DNA of 64,000 nt. Origin: Chloranthus sessilifolius (lineage: Eukaryota > Streptophyta > Magnoliopsida > Chloranthales > Chloranthaceae). Of the stretch, positions 20,800-31,800 are shown piece after piece (position 1 is the stretch's first letter; every line of letters starts with the position of its first letter). The stretch lies in assembly GCA_021018995.1 (NCBI GenBank), contig CM037586.1, positions 154,368,060 to 154,432,059 of the forward strand, written 5' to 3'. The translations under genes were made by a program, and so were the position numbers. The notes under the pieces were generated by a model, which had not been told where the DNA came from, searched no databases, and saw only the letters and a program-made list of their open reading frames with translations.

Positions 20800-21190
20800 G
20801 TTAACCATTCCTCCGGGGAGCGAGGGATGCATTATTTGTAGTGATGCATCTCAATTTGGGTTAGAGTGTGTGTTGATGCAGTTTCATAATGTTGTCGCTT
20901 ATGCTTCCAGACAACTCAAAGTTCATGAACATAACTATTCAACGCATGATTTATAATTGGCTGCAGTTGTGCTTGCCTTAAAAAATTGGAGGCATTATTT
21001 GTATGAGATTCAATTTGAAGTTTATACTGATCATCAAAGTCTGAAATATTTGTTTGACCAGAAAGAGTTAAATATGCGACAACGGAGATGGATTGAATTT
21101 ATGAAAGATTATGATTTTTCAATCAATTATGATTTTGGAAAAGCCAATGTTATAGCAGATGTTTTAAGTCGAAAATCTTCTAGATTGGTT
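20800..21190 (+). pseudogene. pol: Tekay RNase H relic
   Basis: [15 protein letters not shown]-type sequence near 20840 leads into [40 protein letters not shown] and ADVLSRKS. These are the conserved RNase H blocks of chromoviruses. Confidence 0.85.
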
Positions 21191-21259
21191 GCTCGACTAA
21201 TGATTTCTGAATGGCGAATGTTAAAAAAATTGACAAATTGGGACTCTGGAATTCAAATA

Positions 21260-22540
21260 AGTATAGAATTCTTTTTGCAAATTTGACAGTTCGACCGACC
21301 ATTCTTCAAGAAATTAAAGAGGCTCAACGTGAGGATCCTAGACTGAAGGCTATAATAGAAGATGTGACTGCAAGATTTAAGCCGAATTTAAAAATCTATA
21401 AGGATGGCTGTCTGAGAATCAATGGTAGATTTTGTGTACCTGACATTCCTGAATTGAAGAAGCAAATCTTGGACGAAGCCCATCGATCCAAATACACCGT
21501 TCATCAAGGTATAATTAAAATGTATCAAAATTTGAAGAGAAACTTCTGGTGGCACAATATGAGAAGAGAAATTGCTCAGTATATTTCAAAATGTTTGATA
21601 TGTCAGTAGATTAAGACAACACCAGAAACCTGTAGGCAAATTACAACCCCTAGATATTTCGGAAGGGAAGTGAGATGATATTACTATGGATTTTGTTGTG
21701 GGACTTCCTCGAACAAAAAATAATTATGATACTATTTGGGTTGTAGTTGATCGATTAGCGATGTCTGCCCATTTCGTAGCCATAAGGAAGAATGACTCAT
21801 TGACCAAATTGGCCCAACTGTTTGTCAATGCGATTGTGAGGTTACATGGGACCCTTAAATCGATTGTATCTTATAGAGACTCACGTTACACACTGGAGTA
21901 CTGGAACGGTCTGATGAAAACTTTGGGAACGATTTTAAAGTTTAGTACAACTTATCACCCAGAAACGGATGGGCAGTGTTGGAAAGAGTAATTCAGATCC
22001 TAGAAGAGATGTTACGGGCTTGTGTGATGGAGTTTAAGGGAAGTTGGGATCAATTCTTGCCTTGGATTAAATTTGCATATAATAATAGCTATCAGACCAG
22101 TATTCATATGACACCGTATAAAGCTTTGTATGGTAGACCCTGTTGTTCACCTCTTTGTTAGGATGAGGATGGTGAATGAAAGCTGTTTGGCCCAGAATTA
22201 GTGCAGGAAGCAACAGAGAAAATTAAACTCATTAGAAATAGACTTTAGATAGCTCAGAGCAGAAAGAAAAGTTACTCAGATGCCAAGAGGAGAGATTTGG
22301 AGTTGAGAAGAGTGATCATTTATTTTTGAAGGAATCTCCAGCTAAAGGTGTGATGCGATTTGAGAAGAAAGGTAAACTGAGCCCAAGGTTTATTGGCCCT
22401 TTTGAGATTCTGAATCGAATTGGGGAAGTTGCCTGTAGACTAGCATTGCCTCCACATATGTCAGCCATCCACAACGTATTTCATGTTTCTATGTTACGAA
22501 GATATGCTCGAGATCCTGCTCATATATTGGAGTAAGAACA
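21260..22540 (+). pseudogene. pol: Tekay integrase relic
   Basis: A zinc region (HRSKYTVHQGIIKMYQNLKR ... CLICQ, near 21480-21610) is followed by the core (MDFVVGLPRTKNNYDTIWVV, FSTTYHPETDGQ) to about 22160, and by a C-terminal domain with KLSPRFIGPFEILNRIGEVA and FHVSMLRRY near 22375-22505. These are typical chromovirus blocks. It is broken. Confidence 0.87.
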
Positions 22541-22559
22541 GTTACCAACTCATAAGGAC

Positions 22560-22730
22560 TTGTCTTATATTGAACAACCTATCCGAATTGTAAACCGCAA
22601 TGAACAAGTACTTCGCAATGAGAAGATTTCATTGGTCAAGATTCAATGGCAAAATCATTATGAAAGGGACGCAACTTGGGAGGAGCGAGAAGAAGTGAGA
22701 GAAAAGTATCCACAATTATTTGGTAGCTAA
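22560..22730 (+). pseudogene. Chromodomain at the end of Tekay pol
   Basis: IEQPIRIVNRNEQVLRNEKI, then VKIQWQNHYERDATWEE and REKYPQLFG form the chromodomain typical of the C-terminus of Tekay/Del integrases. In the family it steers integration by binding chromatin marks. Confidence 0.88.
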
Positions 22731-22754
22731 TCTTAAATTTTGAGGACAAAATTT

Positions 22755-22769
22755 ATAAGGAGGGGAGGA
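22755..22769 (+). promoter_or_regulatory. Polypurine tract of the Tekay element
   Basis: AAGGAGGGGAGGA lies immediately before the TGTAAGG start of the 3' LTR and is the standard plus-strand primer in this lineage. Upstream is the familiar TTTTGAGGACAAAATTT. Confidence 0.85.
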
Positions 22770-24633
22770 TGTAAGGGCCCGATGTGAAACCCGGTCAGAT
22801 ATTTAATTTTATTTATTTATTTAATGCATTTAGAATTTTGCATATTGTATTAAGGGGTCGTTTGGTAATTCAATAATTAGATGGGTATTCGGGACATTTG
22901 GGATGATATTAGGGACTTTTAGGTGATTTAATAATACCAAGGGTTTATTAGACATTTACGTAAAAGTTCATTTAAATTAATATTTTATTATGTTAAAACT
23001 TAAAAGAACTTGCTAGAAAGGGGGAGATGACACGAGAGATTGAGAAGAGGGTTTGCGAGAAGGCTATATGGGGCGAGATTGAGGTCCTCAAGTAGGGGGT
23101 TTGTATTAAAAAAAAAGAGAAAAAGAAGAGACATAGCTAGAGAGTTAGAGATAGAGTTGGAGAAGAAAAAGTAAGAGGACTTGAGAAAGAAGAACCCTAA
23201 ATCTGGAATTCTGTGGAAGTTCCCTATTCTAATATATCTTGATTCAATCTGATATTTCTTTAAGCTAATTATTGCAACTTGTATATATTTTGTGGGTTTT
23301 CTCAAAATTATGGAGAAATTTAATTTTTGGTTAGTTATGAACTCAATGCATGCTTGAATAAATTGTAATTCCTTTCTAATCTGATACATTCATGAATTGA
23401 GATTTTCTTTTCTTAATGGGTATATGTTTTAATTGACATGAATTTGGGAATTTCCCAAAAACACTGTTAGAATCTGAATTTTTGGATACAAAATTATGGG
23501 TATATTACTCAGCCCTGTAAATTCAGATTTTCAGGTATGGAGTATATTTTAAAATTTTTCACGTTTGCTTGAAATCCGAAGATCGTATCAGATCATATAT
23601 TGAAATCTTCACCCTGCAATCTGAATTCTGCATATATATTTTGTTGAACTTGAATATTTGCAAAAACACCGTATTTAGTATAATTACTCGGTTGACCTAA
23701 ATATTAATCTTTGAATTTGGATTAAATCCGAAATTCTGATTTTGAACAGGTTATTTTTATCATTAATGAGTGCGATTTTTTTTGAGAATATAAATCCCTG
23801 TTTTCTGATATTTATGCATTGGATCTGAATACATAATTTTTGAAAAGCAATGAGATGGTGCCTATGGGTCCTGATGAGCCAATTCTAACACCCTTGCCAG
23901 GTTGTGAATCTGCTATCTGTTTTGTTATCTGACCTCAACTAGAAGATTAGTTGAGGAAAATACTTGGTATTCGTGTTGTTAACTATAAGATATTCCCCAA
24001 CAGAGATAAATATGTTTTGGTAGTTTAAGTGAGATTTTTTACTTATCTGTCTGATTTATGACATGGACAATGAATTTTTTTGTAGTATTGTTTTATTAGT
24101 CACTTTTCATAATAGCTTGACTTCATCCAAAAAGCCAGATTGTAATGTTCCTTGATAAACAAAAATTAAAATTTTGTTGTTAGTGGTTTAGTCCATATTT
24201 ATTAGAATGGGTTATTTGCGGAGCATGTGGATTAGCTCTTTTGGTGGTTTAACCACATTGTAGGTTAAAGGAAAAACTACAGATGGAGTTCTTTGCTAGT
24301 TTTGACTGGTGAAAGTTTCAATGACTGATATAGATATCTGTTATATATAGTTTGTTATCGGTGAGTGACTGCTTGTAGTAGTGTTGGAACAATTTTGTAA
24401 ATATAGTTGATTGGGCTCTGTTGTACAGAGGAACTGTGTAATTAAATGTAGTGAGCTGTTCTGACCAAATATTTATAAAGTGAAAGGAAAAGTTTCTTCT
24501 GTTTTTTTTTTTAAATATGGTTATTTGAATATATGTATTATATCCCTTGTTAGAAATTTTTTTATTATAGGTTTCTTTTGACTTGACTGCGTCGCGACTC
24601 GAGATCTAGGTGCGTGGATTTTGGGTAGTGACA
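22770..24633 (+). repeat. 3' LTR of the Tekay element (1864 bp)
   Basis: It begins TGTAAGGGCCCGATGTG after the polypurine tract and ends GGGTAGTGACA. The right end is set by TGACA and by the immediate start of antisense copia RT. No coding region lies inside. The body is AT-rich with T-runs. Confidence 0.8.
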
Positions 24634-25300
24634 TAATCACCCTGTAACAATGATTCCATCCACATAAATTATCAGAGTAGTCAATCAGGACCCCTTATTC
24701 ACAATTAGGGTATGATCATAGTGGCTTTAATGACATGAATTTTCTGAACTAGGCTTGAGTGGACTGCTTCACTCAATGGAGTGCCTTCAATCTGCACACT
24801 TGATTCTTTTCCCCTTGAAGTGGAAATCTAATAGGCCACATTATATATACTTCTTTTTTAATATCACCATGTAGGAAGGCGTCCTTGACATCTAACTTTT
24901 ACAAGGGCCACTTCTTATGTGCAGCTAGAGATAAAAGAACCATGGTAGAATTGAGCTTCACTAGTAGTGGGAATGTTTCTTGATAATCAATATTAGGAGT
25001 CTAGATGAAATCCTTTGCTACTAGCCTAGCTTTGTGTCTTTCAATAGACCCATTGGGATGGTATTTCACTGTATACACCCACTGGCACCTAACAACTTCC
25101 TGTCTGGAAGTTCTGTAAGCTCCATGGTATGATTCTATTAAAGGGCCTTCATTTCCTACAATATTGCCTCGCTCCATTTTGGTTGAAATTAGGCCTTAGA
25201 GACATTACAAGGAATTGAGACAATCTAATGATGAAATAAAACTGAAATAAGAGGTAGAACGATCATGGTAAGACACAAACTTACTAATAGGGTGCCTCAT
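24634..25300 (-). pseudogene. pol: Copia RT relic (-), N-terminal to active site
   Basis: Read on -, TVKYHPNGSIERHKARLVAK-type sequence (near 25050-25090), PNIDYQETFPLL (near 24990), a KLDVKDAFL-type block near 24880-24900 and a TLIIYVDG block at the extreme left (about 24645-24690) give copia RT in order. The sequence stops at the Tekay LTR. It is broken. Confidence 0.8.
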
Positions 25301-26850
25301 ACCCTTACACAGCGATGGGAAGATCTAGATCTGAAACATTGGAGTGTTCACAACTTTGTCGTCCTGCATTAGGAGATAACATTTTATTCATGTCTTAAGA
25401 GAGGGAAAGACTCTTGTGCTATTTTTTCCACAGGAACCCGTTTCTCTCAAAGACCTCCCTTTCCAAGCTGATCACATGTTTCCTTCGCCACCTTAGGATC
25501 ACTTACACTTGCAAGTTCTTCAACCCCCACTTCACTCTTCACCTCTTGTACACTTCTCCCCTTGAAGAGGGCACTAAGGAGGAGCATAGAATTGAGTTGA
25601 CTCCAAGGAAGTGATATCCATGGTAACAAAATATTTGCTAGAGGAGGGGTTATAACACTTATACCCTTTCTGAGATGGAGGGTACACGCATGGATATATC
25701 CCTACTTACCTGGTACGCGATATGTGCGGCTATTGCACATGCCCGGGGACTTGGTTGGGTGCTCTAAGAGGCCCAGATACCCTGTCATAAAAAAAAATAA
25801 TTATGAGAAAGTTTGTTGATGGATAGAAGGGACATGAGCAAAGCAAAGACAAACGAAGGTGTGAGGAGTTATAGGGAAGAAACGACTACTCGGACACAAC
25901 ACTTTATAAGGACATTCACCCCTACAATTGGTGTAGGCATTCTATTGATGAGATAGCTGGCAGTAAGAACAACATCTCCCGATAGACATTTGGGAGCATT
26001 CACACATAGAATAAAGGATCGAGAAACCTCGAGAAGGTATCGATTTTTCTTTCACCAAGTTCATTTTGTTATCGAGTATATGTGCAAGGAGATTGCACTC
26101 AATCTCTATAAGTTTCAACATAAATTGAAGATGATAAGAGAAATACTCACCCCATTATCGGATCTTCAGGTCTTCATACCCACATTGAATTGAGTTTGAA
26201 CCCACTTGTAATAGATAAGAAAAGGTGGGTTAACTTCATCTTTGGTTTTCATCATAAACAAAGTGGTATAACAGGTGCAATCATAGATGAAGGAAACAAA
26301 AGATCGATAATTGTGCACGGGAACAACATGGGAAGGACCCCAGGCATCAGAATGAATAATATGAAATGGAACATCACTCTTAGTATTATTAATGTGAAGT
26401 ATATTTCGACAATGTCTGGATAGTTGACAACTGCACACTGCAAATTTTTGTTATTAAAAGACTAAACAGTTTCCGAAATTAAAGATGCAAATGCGACAAT
26501 GGTAAGTATCCAAGGCGGCAGTGCCATAAGTGGGCCGTCTCTAGAGTTGTAGTGGCAGCTACAACAATCTTTATATGTATGGAGTCTCCTCTCCGTAAGC
26601 CCAGAACCAAATGTCCTCCCCGTACTCAGGTCCCTCCCCGTACTCAGGTCCTGAAAAAGACAGTGAGATGGGAAAAAGGTTACACGATAGTTCATGAATT
26701 TAGTGATCTTACAAACAGAGAGAATACTCAATGGCATCATTGGAATATGATGAGTAAAGTGACAAACTACCAATGTGAATGTTATCTTCCCATTATAGGA
26801 AAAAAAACCATCAACAACTCGAATATTACATGGTGAGGACATGGGCATAT
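25301..26850 (-). pseudogene. pol: Copia integrase and protease-end relic (-)
   Basis: The clearest part is at 26170-26440: CRNILHINNTKSDVPFHIIH, SDAWGPSHV and FVSFIYDC, the start of copia integrase. Upstream, RVVDGFFSYNGKITFTLVV and KVTFFPSH-like text with FQDLSTGR (26460-26850) is the GAG-pre-integrase region. 25300-26150 is poorly preserved. It is broken. Confidence 0.78.
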
Positions 26851-27960
26851 AATAGAATCAAATAACGAGGACATATCAGACATGTGGTCAGTGATTCCTG
26901 AATTAATAATCTATGGAGACTGAGATGAAGATGATGCACGTGCGGACTGTGGATCCAATGATACCTGACTTGGCAAGATGAGAAGAGGAGATCTAGGTAC
27001 TGGAGGCTCTCTGAACAAGGTCCTTCTACTCTCTGTGTACGCATAACTGAAGTTGGAAGCGAAGTCATATTGGGTGCAGGCTGTACAACTGGAGTATGGG
27101 ATGTAGGATCATCTTCTGCGACAAAAGGACAGTTGTTATAGAACCTTGGGCCCAACTAAGTCCCAACATGTCTCCTTTAGATGCCCTTTTCTCCGTAGTG
27201 TGTGCATTTTAACTTATCTGTCTTCACGAGATGGGCCACTGTGGCTATGTCCTCCTCGTCCACCAGATCGACCGGATCTACCATCTCCAGGATGGAACTC
27301 AGAGAAGGAAGGACGAGCTGAGCGCTTAGGAGCATCAATGGACACATGCATTAATTGCCGTCTACTCTTATGCTGAAACAGAGAGAAGATGGTGCCAAGG
27401 GGTGGGCGTTTTTCTTTCTCAAGAGTGCTAGCACGGGCACTTTCATATTCCGGGTTAACCCCTCTCAACAAGTCAAAGATCTTCCTTCGAGCTGGCCTTC
27501 CTCTTACTCTCACAACAACAATGTTTTCCAGTATAACCTCTACATATACCATTCTCCTGATACTGCGCCAGTTCATCCAACATGCTTCGCAACTGAGTAT
27601 TACACTCCAATTGACTTCTCCCCCTGATGGGCGTTGCTAATTTTGTCCAATTAAAACGCCTTTACTAGATTTTGCCTTTGTGAAAAGGCATTATGCATTG
27701 CATCTCATAACCCTCTAGCATTGGCCACATACATAAACGATCGACTTATAGCTGGCTGCATAGAATGGAGTAGCCATGTCATAACAGTTAAGTTATCACA
27801 TTCCCAATCAACGTGTTTCGGATCTGTAACATCCGATTCAGTGATAACTCCGTTCACATGTCCCAAATTTCTTTTGGAACCTAAGAACATGGCTGTGACT
27901 TTGATAACTCAAGGTAGTTTGTACCATCAAACTTGAGAGTGGCAATTTACAGCCCATGGG
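26851..27960 (-). pseudogene. gag: Copia gag relic (-)
   Basis: The - strand shows a copia gag start (LKFDGTNYLE-like, near 27920-27950), GHVNGVITESDVTDP ... WECDNLTVMTWLLHSM (27700-27890), a block with FDLLRGVNPEYESARA (27210-27580) and a knuckle remnant with ETCWDL near 27160-27185. It is broken. Confidence 0.8.
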
Positions 27961-28059
27961 ATTCTTCTATACCACTATCACAGGTGAAACTTGACTTCTT
28001 CAATCATGTTGAATGATCTTTTACTCTAACAACACTACATTAATTTCAGAAAGCTGAAA

Positions 28060-28135
28060 CCCCACCAAACTATAGGCTACATAGCCCTCAACCACCAAAT
28101 AACTATAGGCTACACAGCCCTCATCCTGCAAATAA
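28060..28135. repeat. 35-bp direct repeat in copia leader
   Basis: ACTATAGGCTACATAGCCCT and ACTATAGGCTACACAGCCCT follow each other at 28069 and 28105, with similar spacers. Confidence 0.7.
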
Positions 28136-28252
28136 CTTCAGTGTAAACACCACACAAATTTAACTTGGTTATATGACCCACCTCCAACCAGCTGTACAGA
28201 AAACAAGTCACAGACGAGATGCAAATCGTCAAATTGGGATCAAGATCATCGC

Positions 28253-28350
28253 AGGGCCTGAGCCTCTAGCACAATGGAAGGTTGACAATATTGCAACCTC
28301 AAGGTTGCAGGTTTGTTCCCAGCTTACCTATAAAAGAAATATCATCGCAT
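28253..28350 (+). repeat. tRNA-derived SINE fragment in the copia leader
   Basis: TAGCACAATGG (28267-28277) fits an RNA polymerase III A box and GGTTTGTTCCC (28310-28320) fits a decayed B box, spaced as in tRNA-derived SINE heads. The segment ATATTGCAACCTCAAGGTTG and CCAGCTTACCTAT recurs, reversed, at 31877-31925 in another context, which supports a dispersed repeat. The 3' end is not defined. Confidence 0.6.
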
Positions 28351-28633
28351 CTGATACAGTAGGGCTTCAAACAACACAAGATAGGATTCAAATGGCAAGG
28401 GAAGCAAAATCGAAGCAAACCGCATACATAACCCCAACAGATCGATGGCCTTGAAACTTGGAGCACCACTTTTCATGAAACAACCACAAAAAACAAGATT
28501 CCAGGAAAAATATTAGATCTTCTTCCCTCAGAGCTCCGAAACTCCACTACCAATTTGAGGTCAACTGTTTGACTATGATGACCTCAGGAAAGAAAGAATG
28601 ATGTCAGCACGAGATATCGTCCTCAATATTCTT

Positions 28634-28648
28634 GCTCTGATACCAAGT
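28634..28648 (-). promoter_or_regulatory. Copia primer-binding site (initiator tRNA-Met type)
   Basis: GCTCTGATACCA is the exact reverse complement of TGGTATCAGAGC, the standard copia PBS in plants. It marks the 5' LTR end of the - strand copia at 28649. Confidence 0.93.
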
Positions 28649-28855
28649 TGAGATTATGGTTGAATAGTTAGGAACAATAATAATAATAATAATTATTCTA
28701 CATCTTAAACGTTCTTTCTACACACCAAATGACTACTAATAAAACACCAACTCTACTAATAATTCTCTTTACTTCATGATTCTAGTGTTCATTATTCTGT
28801 TACTCTCACGGATAGTATACAACATAGAATAAATGGTCAAAGCATTGGTAGTCAT
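28649..28855 (-). repeat. 5' LTR remnant of the - strand copia
   Basis: The LTR begins (on +) TGAGATTATGG next to the PBS and contains (TAA)n at 28677-28696. Its far end is not seen. Within ~210 bp the sequence passes into a + strand copia, so the LTR is cut or ends nearby. Confidence 0.55.
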
Positions 28856-28861
28856 AGTCCC

Positions 28862-30360
28862 TTGTTGTCGTTGTCTGTGGTGTTATATTTACCTAATTTT
28901 CCTTTTAGTTTAATGTCAATAAGCAAAGTCATAAAAGCCTATAACTTTTTAGTAACCTTTCCTTCCCATTGTGAGTTCCAAGATCTAAGGTTGACGAAGA
29001 TGATTGGTATAGGTGGAGGGTGTGAGTGTGGAGGACTTTACTACCCTGATCGTGATCCGATGGGGACTGCTCTACATTCAGATTTGTTTCCTTATCAATG
29101 GTATTGTCCTCTTAGTTATCTGTATCTTACATTTACCATGTTTGGTTCCATCTATCTTTTATGTCTCTCCAAGTGTAAGGTTTGTCAATTAAATAATCAG
29201 TGTCGTTTCCACCTCATGCGGATAATCATAGTGCCCGTCCTTTTTAGGTGGTACATTTTGATGTTTTGGGGTCTTGTGTACCGTGTATGTTAGATTTTAG
29301 ATACTTTATTATGTTTGTGGTTGATTTTTTAAGAATGACTTGGTTATATCTCTTATTAGAGATTGATATGAAGTTTTATCTATCTTCGACTATTTCTTGA
29401 GGAAATATAAACCTAACTCTGTGTTTTTAGTCTTAGAATGCCAAAGACTTTACCTCATTATTGTTTCAATCACTTCTTAATCCACGTGGCATTTTGCATC
29501 AAACATCTTATGGATACATTCCTCAGTGAAATGTTGTGGGAGAGAGGAAGAATAGACATCTCCTTGAAGGTGCACGAACCAGTCACAAACATCTCCTATT
29601 TTTTTGAAAAAAAACACTAAAAATATTCGAACTAAGTGTGTACCAACTTTCCCTGAATTTTACAGATTTTAACTGAGATGAATCATGCATAGACATTTAT
29701 CATATTACATGGATTATGTATATTGTTATGCCTTGCATCAAACAACATATAGCTAATTTTGGTTATTAAAAGCATTATTTCCAACTTGAAATATATTTTA
29801 ATAAATTTTTACAATTTTTTTTTACTTTTTACTTCCCCGAATTTTTTCGACTTGACCCCTTGTTGAATTATTGCTGTATCTCGACTTTGTGACTATGACA
29901 CAGACTCTTTTATTTCATATGCATGTTCCTAAACACTTCTGGAGTGAAGCTCTCACAACATGTCACCTAATTAATAGAATCTCGTTGTTCTTGATGGAGA
30001 TATTTCTTTTTCTGTTCTGTATTCCCTAATACCCATCCCTTTCTTCTGCTTCCACGTGTACCCAGTTCTGTTTTTTTTTTTTGCATGTTCTCAACCCGGG
30101 TAGTGGTAAGTTTGATCCGCTATCTATGGTGTGTTTTTCTTGGGTACTCTTATACTCAATGACGGTACTGGTTTACAGGCATAGTAAACAATTTTTTCAA
30201 CTGATGTCACTTTTCGAGAGTTGTTTCTTCTCTACTGAAGGTAAATCATTAGTTGCTTCTATGTCTCCTTCACTTCCTATTCCCCCGTCTTCCTTGGAAG
30301 AGACACCTATGCCTTTCGTGCCACACAAGCCCCCTATGCGGGTTGGTTCATGAAAAGGAA
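28862..30360 (+). pseudogene. pol: Copia GAG-pre-integrase and integrase relic (+)
   Basis: Recognisable blocks are LMSISKVIKAYNFLVTF, SHCEFQDL, CKVCQLNNQCRF (zinc region), a RYFIMFVVDFLRMTWLYL block near 29300-29345, NVVGERKNRHLLE-type sequence near 29530-29570, and MHVPKHFWSEA near 29920-29950. HVLNPGSGKFDPLS and the SRVVSS/FFSTEGK end lie near 30080-30250. It is broken and interrupted by the insertion at 29581-29894. Confidence 0.8.
29581..29894. mobile_element. ~314-bp repeat inserted in copia integrase, related to 42778-43055
   Basis: The coding similarity to copia integrase stops after the ARTS block and resumes at LLFHMHVP about 320 bp later. The insert begins AGTCACAAA and ends TTTGTGACT, a 9-bp inverted repeat. 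Its start (CACAAACATCTCC) and end (GAATTATTGCTG then GACTTTGTGACTATGA) match those of 42778-43055. No target duplication is clear. It is probably a MITE. Confidence 0.6.
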
Positions 30361-30499
30361 TAGGTCAACAAACCGACACTACATCTACCGCCGATCCACC
30401 ATTTTCTTTCTCGTTGGGCGATCCACATGTATCTACCCACATAGTCATTCTTTGTTCTCGAGAACTTCCGATTTTGTTATAGAAAGATAAATGTACTTG

Positions 30500-30910
30500 C
30501 ACAACTCACCTAAAAGCTTGGTTGGGGATGAAGGGATACTCTCACTTATATGGCTTTGACTACTTAAGAGGCTTTTTCTCTCGTGGTCAAGCTCAGGTAT
30601 ATTCGTTTAATTATTTCACTTGTTGCCAATCTCTCTTGGACCCTCTACATCTTGATGTAAACAAGGATTTTTTCGATGGTGACTTACAAGAAAAGGTTTA
30701 TATGGAGCAACCACCAAATTTTGTTGCACTGGGGGAATCATCATCTAAGGTATGTAACCTAAGAAAGACGATGTATTGTCTTAAAGAGTCTCCTTGTGTG
30801 TGGTCCGCTAAAGTCAACAAAGATGTCTCGTGTGGGCTTTGTTGAAGTCAGACATACCACAGTTTTTATTCGGCCGAGCAACCATGGCTATATAGTTTTG
30901 GTGGTATAAA
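30500..30910 (+). pseudogene. pol: Copia RT relic (+)
   Basis: DLQEKVYMEQPPNFVALGES and KVCNLRKTMYCLKESPCVW are clear copia RT blocks (consensus DLxEEVYMEQPPGF and LRKSLYGLKQSPRAW). They are preceded by a LHLDVNKDFFDGDL block. The remainder is decayed. It is broken. Confidence 0.82.
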
Positions 30911-31039
30911 TTGAGGATCTCAAGTGATATCTAAAGGAGCATTTCTAAGCTAAAGACCTTGGCGACTTCAATGTTTTCGAGGGACAGAAGTAGCTAGGCT
31001 GGAATCAATTTATCGCAATGGAATTATGACATTGATCTG

Positions 31040-31790
31040 TTGAGGAGACAAGGTTGTTAGGGGTTAAGCCCATTGATACTCCTATGAATCCCAATCTCAA
31101 GGTGGTTGTTGTCCACAAATTGATTGTCTAAGATTGTAGTCAGTGTCGGAGATTGGTAGGTAAACCCCTTTACCTCCCCTTTACTAGACCAGGCGTGTCA
31201 TATGCAATCAGTGCTGTGAGCACATGCATGAAGATTCCTTGAATTCCTCACATGGATGTAGTGATTCGTATTCTGAGATACTCTCATGGCAGCAGTTTAT
31301 GTACAAGTCGAATGGCATTCTCAGAGTTGAAGGCCATTCTGATGCTGACTGAACATATAGGAGGTTAGCTATTGATTATTTTACATTTTTTGGAGGCAAT
31401 CTAGTTGCATGAAAGAGTAAGAAACAGAGTACTGTGGGCAGGATCTAGTGCAGAGGCCCATTATAGAACCATGACACCTACTACTTGTGAGCTACTGTGG
31501 TTGAAAACCCTTACGACAGAAAGAGGCTTAAGGTAGATGAGCTTATGAAGCTATATTGTGATAAGTAAGCTGCGTCACATAAAACAATCCTATGTTCCAT
31601 TAAGGGAGAAAACATATTGAAGTAGATTGTTACTTTATGCGGGAGAAAGTGGTTAGTAAAGAGATCTCGACTCCAAATGTCAAATCTATGAATTAGTTGG
31701 CCGACATGCTCATCAAGGCATCAAGCAAAATCAGTTGGATTAGGTCTTCTCCACCTTGGACATTGATGGTATATAACTATATATGCTCCA
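31040..31790 (+). pseudogene. pol: Copia RNase H relic (+)
   Basis: Scattered blocks can be read: DELMKLYCDK near 31533-31566 (consensus EPMKLYCDNQAA), IKGENILK*-region homology to the KHIEVD block near 31600, and LADMLIKAS-like sequence near 31700. The element coding ends with IYAPT just before the polypurine tract. It is broken. Confidence 0.7.
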
Positions 31791-31800
31791 ACTTGAGGAG
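31790..31800 (+). promoter_or_regulatory. Copia polypurine tract
   Basis: CTTGAGGAG lies just before the TGTTGGAATATG LTR start, the usual arrangement at the 3' end of plant copia elements. Confidence 0.7.

Larger units (their letters stand above)
19780..24633 (+). mobile_element. Tekay-lineage chromovirus (Ty3/gypsy), 5' part missing
   Basis: RT, RNase H, integrase, chromodomain, polypurine tract and 3' LTR follow each other on +. Gag, protease and 5' LTR are not present to the left. The phrase VREVADVFPNKLPCLPPQR at the RT entry and the chromodomain after integrase place it in the Del/Tekay group. Its LTR end at 24633 directly abuts a - strand copia RT, so it probably inserted into that copia. 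It is broken, with roughly a dozen breaks. Confidence 0.88.
24634..28855 (-). mobile_element. Ty1/copia element on the - strand, 3' part missing
   Basis: From right to left: LTR remnant (28649 onward), perfect PBS, leader with a SINE, gag, knuckle, protease, integrase and the first part of RT, ending at the Tekay LTR. RNase H and the 3' LTR are absent. It is broken, with many breaks. Confidence 0.85.
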
